DNA of 6,777 nucleotides from Gammaproteobacteria bacterium (lineage in GTDB: Bacteria; Pseudomonadota; Gammaproteobacteria; QOAV01): positions 1 to 6,777 of the forward strand of contig JALXFQ010000142.1 in the NCBI GenBank assembly GCA_027067235.1. The letters are read 5' to 3'. The notes below the pieces were generated by a model. That model was not told where the DNA came from and made no database searches. It saw nothing but the letters and a program-made list of their open reading frames with translations. The position numbers and the translations under genes were made by a program. Positions 6,288 through 6,777 of the stretch are shown one piece after another; the first letter of the stretch is position 1; every line of letters begins with the position of its first letter.

Positions 6288-6777
6288 ATGAGTGACCTGC
6301 CCAACGCCCTGATTTTTGATGTGGACGGCACCCTGGCGGACACCGAGCGCGATGGTCACCGGGTGGCCTACAACAACACTTTCCGGGATTTTGCCCTGGA
6401 CTGGCACTGGTCAGTGGCGGAATACGGCGAACTGCTTGCGGTAACCGGCGGCAAGGAACGCATGCGCTATTATCTCGAGCGCCAGAACAAGCCCGTGGAC
6501 GACCAGCTTATCCAGCGCATTTACCAGGCCAAGAGCAAAAAATTCCAGGACATGATCCACAACGGGGAACTGAACCTGCGGCCCGGCGTAAAACGCCTGC
6601 TCGATTCGGCCCGGGAGCAGGGCGTGCGGCTGGCCGTGGCCACCACCACTAACCCCGGCAATGTCACCAGCCTGCTGGCCAGTACGCTGGGCGAAGCGTC
6701 CATCGGCTGGTTCGAAGTGATAGCCGCCGGCGACATCGTGGCGGCGAAAAAGCCGGCGCCGGATATCTACCACTATG
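6288..6777 (+). CDS. cbbY: CbbY-type HAD phosphatase, cut by the window end
   Basis: The frame from ATG 6288 stays open to the right edge (163 codons plus one base), so the C-terminus is missing. It is a haloacid dehalogenase-superfamily phosphatase. Motif I is DVDGTL at 11-16, with nucleophile Asp11 and general acid/base Asp13. A helical cap follows and carries TGGKERM (53-59). Motif II is in LAVATTT (115-121), and the motif III lysine lies in AAKKPAPDIY (152-161). The DWHW segment and TGGKERM closely resemble CbbY proteins of Calvin-cycle bacteria and chloroplasts. Those dephosphorylate xylulose-1,5-bisphosphate, a tight inhibitor formed by RuBisCO misfire. Assignment to CbbY rests on remembered family motifs; a beta-phosphoglucomutase or phosphoglycolate phosphatase relative is possible but less likely. 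It is divergent from dksA and has a GGAG ribosome binding site. Confidence 0.85.
   Translation, partial: MSDLPNALIFDVDGTLADTERDGHRVAYNNTFRDFALDWHWSVAEYGELLAVTGGKERMRYYLERQNKPVDDQLIQRIYQAKSKKFQDMIHNGELNLRPGVKRLLDSAREQGVRLAVATTTNPGNVTSLLASTLGEASIGWFEVIAAGDIVAAKKPAPDIYHY

Noticed and set aside
1..6777. Mobile elements, CRISPR arrays, tRNA or rRNA genes
   Set aside because: No transposase, regular repeat-spacer pattern, terminal inverted repeats, cloverleaf or rRNA-like sequence was seen.

Overview
This window looks like a chromosomal segment of a gammaproteobacterium with fairly high GC. Two things support this. The order truB-rpsO-pnp is the conserved gammaproteobacterial arrangement downstream of nusA-infB-rbfA. 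The DksA protein is also very close to the enterobacterial/pseudomonad type, with DxxDxA and a four-cysteine zinc finger. A CbbY-type sugar-phosphate phosphatase at the right edge is the kind usually associated with RuBisCO, so a Calvin-cycle (possibly chemolithoautotrophic) lifestyle is possible. No cbb genes are visible here to confirm it.

Layout. Positions 1-20 hold the last codons of an upstream gene, probably rbfA, whose stop overlaps the truB start. truB (20-916), rpsO (998-1267) and pnp (1311-3404) follow on the + strand. The truB-rpsO gap holds a good sigma-70 promoter whose -10 box lies in the loop of a GC-rich hairpin followed by a T tract, so one element could act as both terminator and promoter. 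pnp starts at TTG only 43 bases after rpsO and is closed by a rho-independent terminator. A 706-residue gene (3534-5654) comes next. It encodes a membrane-anchored Ser/Thr kinase with an N-terminal cytoplasmic kinase domain, one membrane segment and a predicted periplasmic tail carrying about four Sel1 repeats. It has no Shine-Dalgarno sequence, and a predicted promoter places the transcript start on or next to its ATG, so it may be leaderless. A perfect 20-bp palindrome flanked by A and T tracts separates it from the convergent dksA (5722-6150, - strand). A 137-bp divergent regulatory region separates dksA from cbbY (6288 to beyond the right end).

Function. The left half is housekeeping: tRNA pseudouridylation, the 30S ribosomal protein S15, and RNA decay by PNPase. 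dksA encodes the RNA polymerase cofactor of the stringent response. The GC-rich discriminator of the rpsO promoter fits control by ppGpp/DksA. The kinase is the accessory element, placed between two core loci; its signal and substrates cannot be read from sequence. I see no mobile element, CRISPR array, tRNA or rRNA, and no convincing multi-gene novel system.
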